From: Arthrobacter sp. HY1533
GTDB taxonomy: Bacteria; Actinomycetota; Actinomycetes; Actinomycetales; Micrococcaceae
Direction of reading: 5' to 3'
DNA length: 46,454 nucleotides
Assembly: GCF_027568515.1 (NCBI RefSeq)
Contig: NZ_JANKZF010000010.1
Coordinates: 1 to 46,454 of the forward strand
In this document: positions 25,413 to 33,274 of the stretch, in pieces
Layout: each line of letters opens with the position of its first letter
Numbering within the stretch: position 1 is the stretch's first letter
Program-made: the position numbers and the translations under genes
The notes under the pieces: generated by a model
Database searches by the model: none
What the model was told of the DNA's origin: nothing
What the model saw: only the letters and a program-made list of their open reading frames with translations

Positions 25413-25418
25413 GAAGGG

Positions 25419-25718
25419 GTGATCTTCAAAGCTGTTGGCGACAAACGCCCCTACCCGGACCATGGCCATGTGACGCCCAGGGACTGGGCGGGAGTGGCCC
25501 CGCGCCAGGTGCGCCTTGCGGATCTTGTCACCACCAAGGCCCAGCTGGACCTTGAGGCGCTGCTGGCGGAAGACTCAACGTTCTTCGGGGACCTCTTCCC
25601 GCATGTTGTCCAGTGGCGCGACACCCTCTACCTCGAAGACGGCCTGCACAGGGCAGTGCGCACCGCCCTGCACCAGCGCAGCATCCTGCACGCGCGGGTC
25701 CTGGTGATTGATGACTAG
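25419..25718 (+). CDS. conserved hypothetical protein with a ParB-box-like motif
   Basis: The 99-residue cytosolic protein is of a type I remember as conserved in Arthrobacter relatives. The central VVQWRDTLYLEDGLHRAVRTAL resembles the ParB/sulfiredoxin nucleotide-binding box (DGxHRxxA), and RQVRLADLVTTKAQLDLEALL could be the preceding strand and helix. This is a motif-level similarity only. It overlaps the next gene by 8 bases (ATGACTAG), so both are translated together, which suggests a joint function with the LytR_C-domain membrane protein. Confidence 0.7.
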   Translation: MIFKAVGDKRPYPDHGHVTPRDWAGVAPRQVRLADLVTTKAQLDLEALLAEDSTFFGDLFPHVVQWRDTLYLEDGLHRAVRTALHQRSILHARVLVIDD

Positions 25719-26598
25719 GCTGCCTGCGGGGAAGCCCCAGGGCGCCCCCGCCGACAAGCCCGCCGTGCCGCCGCCGCCCAGCCGGCCGCCCGGCAGCCCC
25801 GCGCCGGATGCAATTGCGGACGAAGACGTCCTGCTCACCGCCGCGCAGCGGCGCAAGGCCGCGAGGGTGGAACGCCGCCAGGCGAAGGACGCCGCCTATG
25901 ACCTTCGGCAGCAGCGCAAGCGCGCCAAGGACGGCACGTCGTGGCGCGGCCACCACATTGTCGACAGCCGCGGCCTGGCCGATGCGTTCCCTGAACCTGA
26001 ATCCCCGGAGCTCAGCCCTTCCACCGTCCGCCGCCGCATTTTCCACGGCGTGATCCTGGTGGTGCTGCTGGCCATGGTTGTGGCCAGCGTGGTGCTGGCC
26101 GGGATGGTCCAGCGTGGGGAACTGAAGCTGACGCTGGGGTCCTCAAAGCCAACTCCGGCGCCCATCACCTGCCCGGCGGAAACCCTTGACTATGCGGCCA
26201 ACAAGACCGTGACGGTCAGCATCTTCAACGGCGGATCTGTGGAGGGTGAGGCCGGAAAGGTGGCTGCGGAGCTCAAGAAGCGCGGATTCGCGGTCAAGGC
26301 GGTGGCCAATGGCAGGACTGAAATTGCCGCCCCCGCCGTGGTGGTGTCCGGTCCTGGCGGCCACGCTGCGGCCCTGAGCATCCAGCGCAATTTCCCCGGC
26401 AGCGACTATGTTCAGGACGAGCGGGCGGATGCCACGGTGGATGTCATCCTCACCAGCAAGTTCACTGCCCTGGCCGCAGTGCCCAAGGTTGACCAGAAGC
26501 CGGGCGTGCTTTCATGCCCGCACCTGAGCCCGCCGCCCAGCGAACCGGCGCCAAGCCAAGGGGCCAGCCCGGCAGCAAAGCAGCCCGAGAAGCCCTGA
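25711..26598 (+). CDS. membrane-anchored LytR C-terminal domain protein
   Basis: The 295-residue protein starts with a Pro-rich and then Arg/Lys-rich cytosolic region, has one transmembrane helix near residues 110-133 (FHGVILVVLLAMVVASVVLAG), and an extracytoplasmic LytR_C domain (VTVSIFNGGSVEGEAGKVAAELKKRGF) followed by a Pro-rich tail. LytR_C domains accompany LCP cell-wall ligases, but the catalytic LCP domain is absent here, so a binding or scaffolding role at the wall is more likely. ATG 25711 lies inside the end of the previous gene. Confidence 0.85.
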   Translation: MTRLPAGKPQGAPADKPAVPPPPSRPPGSPAPDAIADEDVLLTAAQRRKAARVERRQAKDAAYDLRQQRKRAKDGTSWRGHHIVDSRGLADAFPEPESPELSPSTVRRRIFHGVILVVLLAMVVASVVLAGMVQRGELKLTLGSSKPTPAPITCPAETLDYAANKTVTVSIFNGGSVEGEAGKVAAELKKRGFAVKAVANGRTEIAAPAVVVSGPGGHAAALSIQRNFPGSDYVQDERADATVDVILTSKFTALAAVPKVDQKPGVLSCPHLSPPPSEPAPSQGASPAAKQPEKP

Positions 26599-26613
26599 GT
26601 GCCCCCCGCCTGG

Positions 26614-27240
26614 TCAGTCCAGCGTGAGCGGGCGGCCGTCGGCGTCGAACGTGGCGCCCACGCCGGCCTGGATGAAGCGCACGGCCGCGCCGATGTGCTC
26701 CTCGTCGGGGGTGTCGGTGTTGCGCCGTGAGGCACTGGCGGTCAGCGAGCCGTGGATGAGCTGCACCAGGCCCTCAATGTCCGCCTCGGGAATGTAGCGC
26801 TGCTCCATGCCCTCGCGCAGGATGTCCATGAGGATCTTGTTCAGCTCGCCCACATGGACGCCAAGCTTGGCGAACGATTCGCTGGAGAGCACCGAGCGCA
26901 TGGCCGGGCCGGGCGGCAGGTGGCGCCGGGTGAGGTCCTCCAGCTGCGCCCGCACATACACGGCAAGGCGGTCCACCGGGTTTTCCATGCCCTGCAGCCG
27001 GGACTTGAGCTCGATGACGAACTTGCCGGTTTCATCCAGCGCGTACGCCACCAGGAGCTGTTCCAGGTCGGCAAAGTAGTTGTAGACGGCGGTTCTGCCC
27101 ACGCCGGCGGTCCGGGCGACGTCGGTCATGGTCAGGCCGGGCAGTCCGTGGGTGAACAGAAGTTCGCCAAAGGCGTTGAGGATCTTGCGCTGCGTCTGCT
27201 CGCGCTGCGCCGCGTTCGTGGGGGCGGCTATTCGTGGCAT
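26614..27240 (-). CDS. TetR/AcrR family transcriptional regulator
   Basis: The 208-residue repressor has the TetR helix-turn-helix near residues 15-62 (RKILNAFGELLFTHGLPGLTMTDVARTAGVGRTAVYNYF) and an all-helical C-terminal ligand domain. No target gene is adjacent on the same unit; hipBA lies upstream on the same strand and the convergent neighbour ends 15 bases away. TAAAAT lies 6 bases before the ATG with no ribosome site, so the transcript is probably leaderless. Confidence 0.9.
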   Translation of the reverse strand: MPRIAAPTNAAQREQTQRKILNAFGELLFTHGLPGLTMTDVARTAGVGRTAVYNYFADLEQLLVAYALDETGKFVIELKSRLQGMENPVDRLAVYVRAQLEDLTRRHLPPGPAMRSVLSSESFAKLGVHVGELNKILMDILREGMEQRYIPEADIEGLVQLIHGSLTASASRRNTDTPDEEHIGAAVRFIQAGVGATFDADGRPLTLD

Positions 27241-27246
27241 AGAGAC

Positions 27247-27252
27247 ATTTTA
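27247..27252 (-). promoter_or_regulatory. leaderless -10 box of the TetR gene
   Basis: On the minus strand TAAAAT is followed by GTCTCT and then the ATG (27240-27238). This is the same geometry seen at several other genes here. Confidence 0.5.
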
Positions 27253-27299
27253 GCGGCAATTCGTCAGTAAAAGTATTTGGCCTGCCACCGGGCATGTTG

Positions 27300-28562
27300 T
27301 CAGCGCGAGATGGCCGCGCGCCGAATCCCCAGGACGCGCACGACGGCGGCGCTCACGTCCCGCTCGAACGGCAGTTCCACCGTGGTCAGGGCGGAGGCGG
27401 CGAGGGCCTTGTCGATGCACTTGGCCACGAGCCGTTCGGGGATGTGCAGGGTCCGGCCAAAGCGCAGCCAGTCGTTGCGGTTCAGGCCGGTCCGGCTGCC
27501 GGCGTTGCCGCCCACTGGCAGGGCCATGCCGGGGTCGCGGGAGGGGTCGCCGTCGGTCAGGTCTGTCAGGATGCCGCCGGGGACGCCGGCCGCGAAGCCC
27601 TGCTCGATTTCCGCGGCCAGGGTGCACTGGAGGTCGTAGGCGGGGGCCACGAGCCATTCGCCGTTGGGCTGCTGGACCACCGAGATGTTCTTGGCATGGA
27701 GGTTGCCGTTGCCCGTGAGCCAGGCAAAAAGGAACTGCAGGAAAATGTTCCGGGCAGCCAATGCCTGGGAGGCGCACATGGCCACCGCGGCGGCCGCGAC
27801 GGCCTCGCTCGGCACGGAGAACTTGCGTGCCGGCACCAGGCCCAGCAACTGGGCGCAGTCCTCAACGGCCAGTGGGCCGCCGGGGGACCGGTCAAAACGG
27901 GAGACGAGCAGCGCAGCCTGCCCGTCGCCGTCGTGCACCAGGCGGGCATCGGCGACGGGGATGCCCAGACCGCGGGCCTTGGCCAGCAGGAGGTGCTCGG
28001 TCTCCACCTGGCGGGCGTGGCTTCCGTCGTTGAACTTCAGGATGTAGGCGCGCGTGGGGTCCTTGTCGTGGCGGTACGAGGCGGTGACCTTGTCCTGCAG
28101 CCCGGGCAGGGCCGACCTGTCCACGGGGCCCGGGACCGCGGCAAAATCGGCGAAGCGGATGTTCTCCATGGTCTTGGTGACGGTCAGCAGGGCCGGGACC
28201 TGCTGCGGCTTCTCGCCGGAGGGGACAATCTGGACGTCGCCCACGGGGTTTTCTCCGGCGGCCAGCAGCAGGGAGAACTCATCGGAAATGGTGGTCTTGA
28301 CCGCCCAGCGCAGCTTGGCCAGGCGTTCACCCTCCGGCAGCAGCCCGGCAAAGAAGGCAGGCACGCTGCCGTGGCCAAACGTCACGGGAACGTCAAGGGC
28401 GGGCAGGGTGGAGGAGATGGCGGGGGCACGGTCGCTGAGATAGCCCGGCAGGTAGGAAAAGACCACGCCAATGCTGGGGTGGCGGGTCAGGGTCGCCGCG
28501 GCACGGCCCTTCTTGTAGACCACGGCCTGGGTGACGTTTTTGGCGAAGTCCAGGTCCTTCAC
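27300..28562 (-). CDS. hipA: HipA-family kinase/toxin with Asn at the catalytic Asp position
   Basis: HipA proteins are Ser/Thr kinases; the E. coli one phosphorylates glutamyl-tRNA synthetase and causes persistence. The 420-residue protein shows the N-terminal couple domain (FGHGSVPAFFAGLLPEGERL), the phosphate-binding segment LPGLQDKVTASY, AYILKFND, LLVSRFDR, and APAYDL for metal binding. The catalytic segment reads GNGNLHAKNIS, whereas E. coli HipA has ATDGHAKN with Asp309; an AAC codon here gives Asn. It may be inactive or altered. The GTG start overlaps the hipB stop as GTGA, so the pair is coupled. Confidence 0.9.
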   Translation of the reverse strand: MKDLDFAKNVTQAVVYKKGRAAATLTRHPSIGVVFSYLPGYLSDRAPAISSTLPALDVPVTFGHGSVPAFFAGLLPEGERLAKLRWAVKTTISDEFSLLLAAGENPVGDVQIVPSGEKPQQVPALLTVTKTMENIRFADFAAVPGPVDRSALPGLQDKVTASYRHDKDPTRAYILKFNDGSHARQVETEHLLLAKARGLGIPVADARLVHDGDGQAALLVSRFDRSPGGPLAVEDCAQLLGLVPARKFSVPSEAVAAAAVAMCASQALAARNIFLQFLFAWLTGNGNLHAKNISVVQQPNGEWLVAPAYDLQCTLAAEIEQGFAAGVPGGILTDLTDGDPSRDPGMALPVGGNAGSRTGLNRNDWLRFGRTLHIPERLVAKCIDKALAASALTTVELPFERDVSAAVVRVLGIRRAAISR

Positions 28563-28765
28563 TGGCCGGTCACCTTCAGCGACAGGCTCATGCCCAGTGC
28601 GGATGCCACGGCGGAGAGGATGTCCAGGCGCACGGTTTCGCGCCCGTTCTCCAGGTCGCTCAGGACGCGGGTGGAGATGTCGGCCAGGTCGGCGGTTTCG
28701 CTCTGGGTCAGGTGCAGCTCCCGGCGCCGGGCCCGCAGTGCGGCGCCCAGATCGGCTACGTCCAT
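28559..28765 (-). CDS. hipB: HipB-type antitoxin, XRE helix-turn-helix
   Basis: The 68-residue protein is almost entirely one helix-turn-helix: LRARRRELHLTQSETADLADISTRVLSDLENGRETVRLDIL. HipB binds and neutralises HipA and represses the operon. ATG 28765 has AAGGGAAA about 7 bases upstream. Its stop overlaps the hipA GTG by 4 bases. The 154 bases upstream, before kynU, should hold the promoter; I see no clear palindromic operator. Confidence 0.9.
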   Translation of the reverse strand: MDVADLGAALRARRRELHLTQSETADLADISTRVLSDLENGRETVRLDILSAVASALGMSLSLKVTGQ

Positions 28766-28919
28766 GGCGGTGTTTCCCTTCGACGCGCAGAGGCAGGCCA
28801 GGTGCCGCGCGGTCCGGAGGGGTGCGCGCCCAGTGCCCCAATCCTAGTGCCGGCCGCCACTTTTGTGCACGATCTTGCTGAATTGTTGCGGCCGGGCCGC
28901 CGTCCGGCGGGCGGTTGGC

Positions 28920-30200
28920 CTACGTCACCTGCAGGCGGGTGCGGAATTCCTCCGTGTCCCACAGCCGGTTGTCGAGGATGTCGAACAGGGCCTCCACGGC
29001 GTTGAAGACGTCCAGGCGCCCCACGTAGAGCGGGGTGACGCCGAAGCGCAGCACGCCGGGTTCGCGGTAGTCGCCAATCACGCCGCGGGCAATGAGGGCC
29101 TGCATGACCGAATAGCCCTCCGGGTGGACGTAACTGACGTGGCTGCCGCGCCGGGCGTGGTCCCGCGGGGTGATGAGCTCCAGCGGATGGCTGCCCTGCC
29201 GGGCTTCCACGAGGGTGATGAACAGGTCCGTCAGCACCAGGGACTTTTCCCGCACCAGCTCGCTGGATGCGGCGAGGGCGATGTCCAGGCCGCACTCCGC
29301 CACGGCAAGCGAGAGGATGGGCTGGGTTCCACACAGGAACTTCCCGATGCCCTCCGCCGGTGCAAAGGAGTCCTCCATGGCGAAGGGCTTGGCGTGCCCC
29401 CACCAGCCGGACAGGGGCTGGCGGGCGGCGGCATGGTGGCGGGGATTGGCCCACAGGAACGCGGGGGACCCCGGCCCGCCGTTGAGGTACTTATAGGTGC
29501 AGCCCACGGCGAAGTCGGCGTCCGAGCCGGCCAGGTCCACGGGGACGGCCCCGGCGGAATGGGCCAGGTCCCACACGGCCAGGGCCCCGGCGTCGTGGAT
29601 GGCTGCGGTGGTGGCCGCCATGTCCCACATGGCGCCGGTGCGGTAGTTCACGTGGGACAGTGCCACGACGGCAACGTCGCCGCCCAATGCGGCCTCGAGG
29701 GGCAGGCTGTCATCGATGAGGCGCACCGAGTAGCCCTGGCCGAGGAATCCGGCAATGCCCTCGGCAATGTAAATGTCGGTGGGAAAGTTGTCGCGCTCGG
29801 TGAGAATGATCGTGCGGGCCGGATCTGCTGACCGCTGCAGCTCCACCGCGGCGGCCAGCGCCTTGAAGAGGTTCAGCGAGGTGGTGTCGGTGACCACCAC
29901 CTGGCCCGGGCCGGCCCCGAGCAGTCCTGCCAGCTTGTCGCCCAGGCGCCCGGGCAGCTCAAACCAGCCGGCCGAGTTCCAACTGCGGATCAGGCCCTCG
30001 CCCCACTCCTGCTCCAGGACCCGGGCGGCGACGCCGGCAGCCGAGGCGGGCCGGGCGCCGAGGGAATTGCCGTCCAGGTAAATGACGCCCTCCGGCAAGA
30101 TGAATTCGTCCCGGAATCGGGCCAGGGGGTCGGCCCCGTCGGCGGCAGCGCAGGCTTCCGCCGTCAGGGGTGCGGATGTGCCGGTCAGGGAAAGTTCCAT
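28920..30200 (-). CDS. kynU: kynureninase
   Basis: This PLP enzyme cleaves kynurenine to anthranilate and alanine in tryptophan degradation. The 426-residue protein has the family N-terminus ([26 protein letters not shown]), [36 protein letters not shown], and the PLP lysine in [19 protein letters not shown] chose ATG 30200 (MELSLTG) because upstream sequence is not family-like; no ribosome site is seen. The other pathway genes, tryptophan dioxygenase and kynurenine formamidase, are absent from the window. It is divergent from a transporter gene, with 112 bases between them, but a metabolic link is only possible. Confidence 0.95.
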   Translation of the reverse strand: MELSLTGTSAPLTAEACAAADGADPLARFRDEFILPEGVIYLDGNSLGARPASAAGVAARVLEQEWGEGLIRSWNSAGWFELPGRLGDKLAGLLGAGPGQVVVTDTTSLNLFKALAAAVELQRSADPARTIILTERDNFPTDIYIAEGIAGFLGQGYSVRLIDDSLPLEAALGGDVAVVALSHVNYRTGAMWDMAATTAAIHDAGALAVWDLAHSAGAVPVDLAGSDADFAVGCTYKYLNGGPGSPAFLWANPRHHAAARQPLSGWWGHAKPFAMEDSFAPAEGIGKFLCGTQPILSLAVAECGLDIALAASSELVREKSLVLTDLFITLVEARQGSHPLELITPRDHARRGSHVSYVHPEGYSVMQALIARGVIGDYREPGVLRFGVTPLYVGRLDVFNAVEALFDILDNRLWDTEEFRTRLQVT

Positions 30201-30300
30201 GGGCGTCCTAGCGTGGGGGAGGGTGCAGTCCAAACCCCAAGCTATGGCCACAATTCCGCCCGGTCAAGGGCATCGGGGACATGGGACGTCCTGGAGTGGC

Positions 30301-30306
30301 TAATCT
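30301..30306 (+). promoter_or_regulatory. leaderless -10 box of the MFS gene
   Basis: TAATCT lies 6 bases before GTG 30313, with no ribosome site between. Confidence 0.5.
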
Positions 30307-30312
30307 TGAGCA

Positions 30313-31626
30313 GTGACGAATTTTCTTGAAAAGCGGCCGTGGGCCGGACGCATCGGTGCCCTGCTGGGCATCCTGGTCATGGCCCTGAGCCTGCGGACGG
30401 CCGTTTCCGTGGTGCCGCCGCTGCTGGGTGAACTGACCGGCGAGCTTGGCTTCGACGCCGGCACCACAGGCCTGCTGGCCATGCTGCCGCCGCTCCTGTT
30501 CGCTGTCTTTGGCCTGCTGACGCCCGTGCTGATCCGCCGCTTCGGCCTGGAAAAGGCGCTGGTTGCCGCCGTCGTGCTGGCCGTGGCGGGACAACTGGCG
30601 CGAGCCGCGTCGGGGGAGGTGTGGGCGTTCCTGGGGCTCACCGCAGTGATCATGGCCGGCTACGGCATTGGCAACGTGGTGCTGCCGCCGCTTGTGAAGA
30701 AGTGCTTCCCGGACCGGGTGGGGGTGGTGACCGCCGGCTACGTGACCCTGCTGTCCGTGGGCACCGCCATCAGCCCGCAGCTTGCCGTTCCGGTTGCCGG
30801 GGCCACCAGCTGGCGGGTGTCGATCGGCATGTGGGCCTCGGTGAGCGTGCTGGTGCTGCTTCCGTGGATCCTCCAGTTTGTGCGGGACCGCCGGGCCAGA
30901 AACGACTTGGCACTTGCAGACCAGGCGGCCGCCGCCAGGGCCACAGCGGCCGGTGGGGCCTCGGCGGCAAAGGCTGCTTCCATTCCCGAGGCCCGGCTGC
31001 GGCCATGGCGCTCGCCGGTGGCGTGGGGGCTGGCCATCTTCCTGGCGGGCAACTCCGCCCAGACCTACGTCTACTTCACCTGGCTGCCGCCGTACCTGTC
31101 CGGTCAAGGTGTTGACGCCGCGACTGCGGGGTCCGCGCTGGCCTACTTCGCCATCCTGGGCCTGCCCGTGAGCCTGCTGGTGCCGCTGTGGGTGCCGCGG
31201 ATGAAGAACCCCATGGTGGCAATCTGCCTGTTCGCGGCATGCTGGGCCACGGGCCACCTGGGCCTGTACCTCTCGCCCCTGGACGGGACGTGGCTGTGGG
31301 TCACGTTCGCAGGGCTGGGCCAGGGCACCTTCGCCACGGCCCTGCTGATGGTGAACCTGCGGTCGCGGACCACGCACGGCTCATCCGTGCTGTCCGGCTT
31401 CAGCCAGGGCCTTGGCTACGCCGGGGCCGGCATTGCCCCGCTGTTCTTCGGCACCATCCACGACGCCACCGGCACGTGGACGGCGTCGTTCGCCATGCTG
31501 GGCGTGTGCCTGGCCGTCATGCTGACCGGCGGCGTCATGATCAACGCCAAGCGCTACATCGAGGACTCCGCAGTGGCTCCCTTGCCCCTGCCGCCGGCGG
31601 AGCACGCCGTCGACCTCAAAAACTAG
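30313..31626 (+). CDS. MFS transporter, CynX/NimT type
   Basis: The 437-residue protein has 12 predicted helices and the CynX/NimT opening, LGILVMALSLRTAVSVVPPLLGEL. A cytosolic Ala-rich loop of about 45 residues lies between helices 6 and 7 (RDRRARNDLALADQAAAARAT). CynX was named with cyanate use and NimT with nitroimidazole tolerance; the real substrates are mostly unknown. The GTG start at 30313 is leaderless-like. It is divergent from kynureninase, so it could export or import a tryptophan catabolite, but this is speculation. Confidence 0.88.
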   Translation: MTNFLEKRPWAGRIGALLGILVMALSLRTAVSVVPPLLGELTGELGFDAGTTGLLAMLPPLLFAVFGLLTPVLIRRFGLEKALVAAVVLAVAGQLARAASGEVWAFLGLTAVIMAGYGIGNVVLPPLVKKCFPDRVGVVTAGYVTLLSVGTAISPQLAVPVAGATSWRVSIGMWASVSVLVLLPWILQFVRDRRARNDLALADQAAAARATAAGGASAAKAASIPEARLRPWRSPVAWGLAIFLAGNSAQTYVYFTWLPPYLSGQGVDAATAGSALAYFAILGLPVSLLVPLWVPRMKNPMVAICLFAACWATGHLGLYLSPLDGTWLWVTFAGLGQGTFATALLMVNLRSRTTHGSSVLSGFSQGLGYAGAGIAPLFFGTIHDATGTWTASFAMLGVCLAVMLTGGVMINAKRYIEDSAVAPLPLPPAEHAVDLKN

Positions 31627-31652
31627 CCGCTTTCTGGTGGGTTCCGGCAGCC

Positions 31653-33110
31653 CTAGAAGTGGGAGGAACTGCCCGAGCCGGAGAAGCTGCCGCCGCTGGA
31701 GCCGTAGCCGGTGCGGCTGCCGCCGGAGCTGGAATTTGCGCTGCTGCGGGCGGACTCCACCGAGGACCGGCCGGCCGAGTAGCCCAGGCTGAAGGAGCGC
31801 ACGGGGTAGAAGGTGTACCAGTCGAAGACCGAGCCCAGAATGGTGGGGCTGGAGCGGCGCAGCTCGGTCCGCCGGCTGCCGTCCATGGCCTTCTCCATGG
31901 CGCGCTCCTCGGAGGTGGACTTGGCGTATTTGCCGATCATGGCCTCGGAGTGGCGCTGCAGCAGATTGGTCAGTTCCAGGCGCATGTTGCGCAGCTCGTC
32001 AAGGGCGGCGTCCGGGGTGATGACGCCGGTCTGGACGTTGGCGGAGAGCTGGGCGATGCCTTGGATCCGCTCGGCGTGGAAGGATCCCAGGGCTGCCGTG
32101 GTGGGCAGGCCCTGCGCCTCGGCCTGTGAGAGCAGTTCCGGCAGCTGCTCGAGGTCGTCCACGAGGGGGCGAACCTGGCGGTCCCAGGCACTGCCCCAGC
32201 CGGAATACTTGTTCAGCAAGGTGTTGGTGTCGGCAATGACATCGTCCAGGGTGTCCAGTTCCTGGGCAAGGTCCGCGTACTCCTCCGTGACGCTCACATT
32301 GGCGCCCTTGGACAAGTCCTTGGCCGTGAACGCGTGCGACTGCTGGTTCAGCTCGACGGCCTCGTGGTAGCGGGTGCTGAAGTTGCGGTACTTCTCCAGC
32401 ACCAGCGCGCCATAGGTGGACTCCGCCGGGATGGTCTTGGCGTTGAGCTCGGTGACGGGCAGCTCCAGGCTCACACTGGAGAACCCGGCGTCGCCACGTT
32501 CCAGGTGCCCCGCCGCCTTGCTGCGGTTCCTGGCGCGCACCCCCGCCCGGATGCCCAGGCCCATCAGCGCCAGGCCACCGGTGACACTTGAGGTGACGAT
32601 GAACCCGGTGGACTGGTACCAGGGCTGGTTGATGAGCTTTGCGGCCTTCTTGACTCCGGCAATGGTGCCATCGGTCCACTGGGCTTCGCGGAACAGGTCC
32701 TTGGTCGATTCCTGGATGGCTTCCTGCTTCTCCAGGGACACCTTGCGGTCCTCGCCCATGTACGTGCCAACCTGCCGGCCCGCCGGGTCCAGGGCAAAGA
32801 TGAACAGCCCGTCCGCCCACTTCTGGCCGTCGGCGCTGATCCACTCGGGGTGGTTGGCGCGGGCATAGCGGAGAGTCTCCTCGTTGAGGTTGTCCTCCCA
32901 CAGGCCGTTGCGGGTGTAGATGACCACCTTGGTGGGGTCGTGGAAATTGACCTTTTCCAGTTCGGCACGCAGCTGCGGCAGGTACAGGACGCCGGCGGTG
33001 TCCTCCACCACGATCTCCGTGGGCGTTTCCGCCAGTGCGGCCGGGGCGGAGCCCAACAGCCCCATCAACACCAGTGCCAGTGCGGCCAAAAACTTCTTCA
33101 TGTTCCCCAT
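31653..33110 (-). CDS. DUF5129-type membrane-anchored exported protein
   Basis: The 485-residue protein has a signal peptide (MKKFLAALALVLMGLLGSAPAALA) and a TPM-like extracytoplasmic domain (ETPTEIVVEDTAGVLYLPQL to GTYMGEDRKVSLEKQEAIQE). One transmembrane helix lies near residues 165-190 and is followed by a long helical region. The C-terminal Ser/Gly-rich tail ends GSGSSSHF. I recognise the family as DUF5129 of Micrococcaceae. TPM domains occur in proteins tied to photosystem repair or phosphatase activity, but no function is established here. The start is MGNMKKF at 33110 or the Met three codons later. It is divergent from phoX. Confidence 0.8.
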   Translation of the reverse strand: MGNMKKFLAALALVLMGLLGSAPAALAETPTEIVVEDTAGVLYLPQLRAELEKVNFHDPTKVVIYTRNGLWEDNLNEETLRYARANHPEWISADGQKWADGLFIFALDPAGRQVGTYMGEDRKVSLEKQEAIQESTKDLFREAQWTDGTIAGVKKAAKLINQPWYQSTGFIVTSSVTGGLALMGLGIRAGVRARNRSKAAGHLERGDAGFSSVSLELPVTELNAKTIPAESTYGALVLEKYRNFSTRYHEAVELNQQSHAFTAKDLSKGANVSVTEEYADLAQELDTLDDVIADTNTLLNKYSGWGSAWDRQVRPLVDDLEQLPELLSQAEAQGLPTTAALGSFHAERIQGIAQLSANVQTGVITPDAALDELRNMRLELTNLLQRHSEAMIGKYAKSTSEERAMEKAMDGSRRTELRRSSPTILGSVFDWYTFYPVRSFSLGYSAGRSSVESARSSANSSSGGSRTGYGSSGGSFSGSGSSSHF

Positions 33111-33175
33111 TTCCGTGAGCCGGCCATGCTTCCGGCGCTGTCACGAGCGTACCGAACGTTGCGGTGGGCCGAACA

Positions 33176-33208
33176 GTTCGCTTCCCATTAACCCGCCGTT
33201 CAACCGAT
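33176..33208 (+). promoter_or_regulatory. candidate PHO box (PhoP direct repeats) before phoX
   Basis: Three adjacent 11-base units are GTTCGCTTCCC, ATTAACCCGCC and GTTCAACCGAT. They resemble the GTTCAYCC-type direct-repeat units bound by PhoP in actinobacteria. The site is 66 bases upstream of the phoX start, suited to activation under phosphate limitation. Confidence 0.5.
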
Positions 33209-33274
33209 CCCGTTCTTCGCGTCGCCCGGCCTTGTCACAGTGGCTGCAACGCATCAACACTAGAAGGGTTCACC

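Noticed and set aside
27300-28765. hipBA as part of a mobile element
   Set aside because: There are no integrase, transposase, tRNA-linked repeat or flanking direct repeats, and base composition is like its neighbours.
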